Shown here: one piece after another, positions 4,937-5,190 of the stretch
How positions within the stretch are numbered: position 1 is the stretch's first letter
How the letters are laid out: every line of letters begins with the position of its first letter
Source: an uncultured Rhodanobacteraceae bacterium
GTDB lineage: Bacteria > Pseudomonadota > Gammaproteobacteria > Xanthomonadales > Rhodanobacteraceae
Reading direction: 5' to 3'
Assembly (NCBI GenBank): GCA_913053815.1
Contig: CAJXGK010000166.1
Location: 1 to 5,190 of the forward strand
DNA length: 5,190 nt
The notes under the pieces: generated by a model
The model's input: the letters and a program-made list of their open reading frames with translations, nothing else
The model's database searches: none
Told to the model about the DNA's origin: nothing
Program-made: the position numbers and the translations under genes

Positions 4937-5190
4937 GATCGAACAACTCGTCGAGAACTACGGACGGTTCGCTGCCCTGCCTTGGGAGCAGAACCTAGCC
5001 GGCGCGCAGCGAGTCTGGTTCGCCGTCTACGACAAGACCGACGAACGACGCCTGCGCATTCGCCTTGGCGAGTTCGAGCTTGCGACCAAGAGTGCCAAAC
5101 ACGGCTGGAAGCTCGTCGATGTTGCGGATGCATTCGCGGAGTGGATGGCTGCGGAGGACTACCGCGAGGACTACTTCAAATCGCCGGACG
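4929..5190 (+). CDS. brxB: BrxB (DUF1788), BREX phage-defence protein, 5' part
   Basis: The 87 visible residues match the DUF1788/BrxB pattern. They open with MGRIEQLVENYGRF, then LPWEQNLAGAQRVWFAVYD, a basic ERRLRIRLGEFELAT block, HGWKLVDV, and FAEWMAAEDYREDYF. BrxB is a cytosolic protein of about 200 residues found in BREX systems, which methylate host DNA at a specific motif and block replication of phage lacking it. The exact biochemical role of BrxB is not settled. The gene overlaps the preceding frame by 8 bases. It runs off the right edge, so the C-terminal half and any following brxC, pglX and pglZ genes are not visible. With brxA cut off upstream, expression would depend on the glyA promoter if the junction is real. 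Confidence 0.8.
   Translation, partial: MGRIEQLVENYGRFAALPWEQNLAGAQRVWFAVYDKTDERRLRIRLGEFELATKSAKHGWKLVDVADAFAEWMAAEDYREDYFKSPD

Overview
The window reads as a piece of gamma- or acidithiobacillia-like proteobacterial chromosome joined at both ends to DNA of different character. The taxonomic call is an inference from protein resemblance: EttA and the GlyA N-terminus are proteobacterial in type, and the monohaem cytochrome c recalls the TsdA/SoxA-type cytochromes of sulfur oxidisers. No tRNA, rRNA, CRISPR array or insertion sequence was seen.

Layout. (1) Bases 1 to about 520 are a GC-rich, differently styled segment. It holds an unrecognised 87-residue gene on the minus strand (97-360), a plausible promoter for it, and a strong 36-nt hairpin beyond its stop. 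(2) Bases of about 525-680 encode, on the minus strand, a short piece of an alphaproteobacterial-type MotB/OmpA-like peptidoglycan-binding protein. It is fused in frame to the next gene. (3) Bases of about 680-4840 form a coherent chromosomal segment: ettA (minus, lacking its 3' end), a divergent exported cytochrome c (plus), a membrane protein with a degenerate GGDEF domain (minus, convergent with the cytochrome), and the promoter, ribosome binding site and first 25 codons of glyA (plus). (4) From about 4841 the glyA frame runs directly into the C-terminal end of a probable BREX protein BrxA. Its stop overlaps the start of brxB (DUF1788), which runs off the right edge.

The main observation is architectural. 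Both ends of the central segment are breakpoints inside genes. At each one the 5' part of a housekeeping gene (ettA, glyA) is joined, same strand and same frame, to the 3' part of an unrelated gene (MotB-like, brxA). This may be a real rearrangement that puts BREX genes behind the glyA promoter. It may equally be an assembly or amplification chimera, and sequence alone cannot decide. The other notable item is a six-TM-like membrane protein whose GGDEF domain has lost both its catalytic signature and its inhibitory site, suggesting a receptor or scaffold rather than a diguanylate cyclase.
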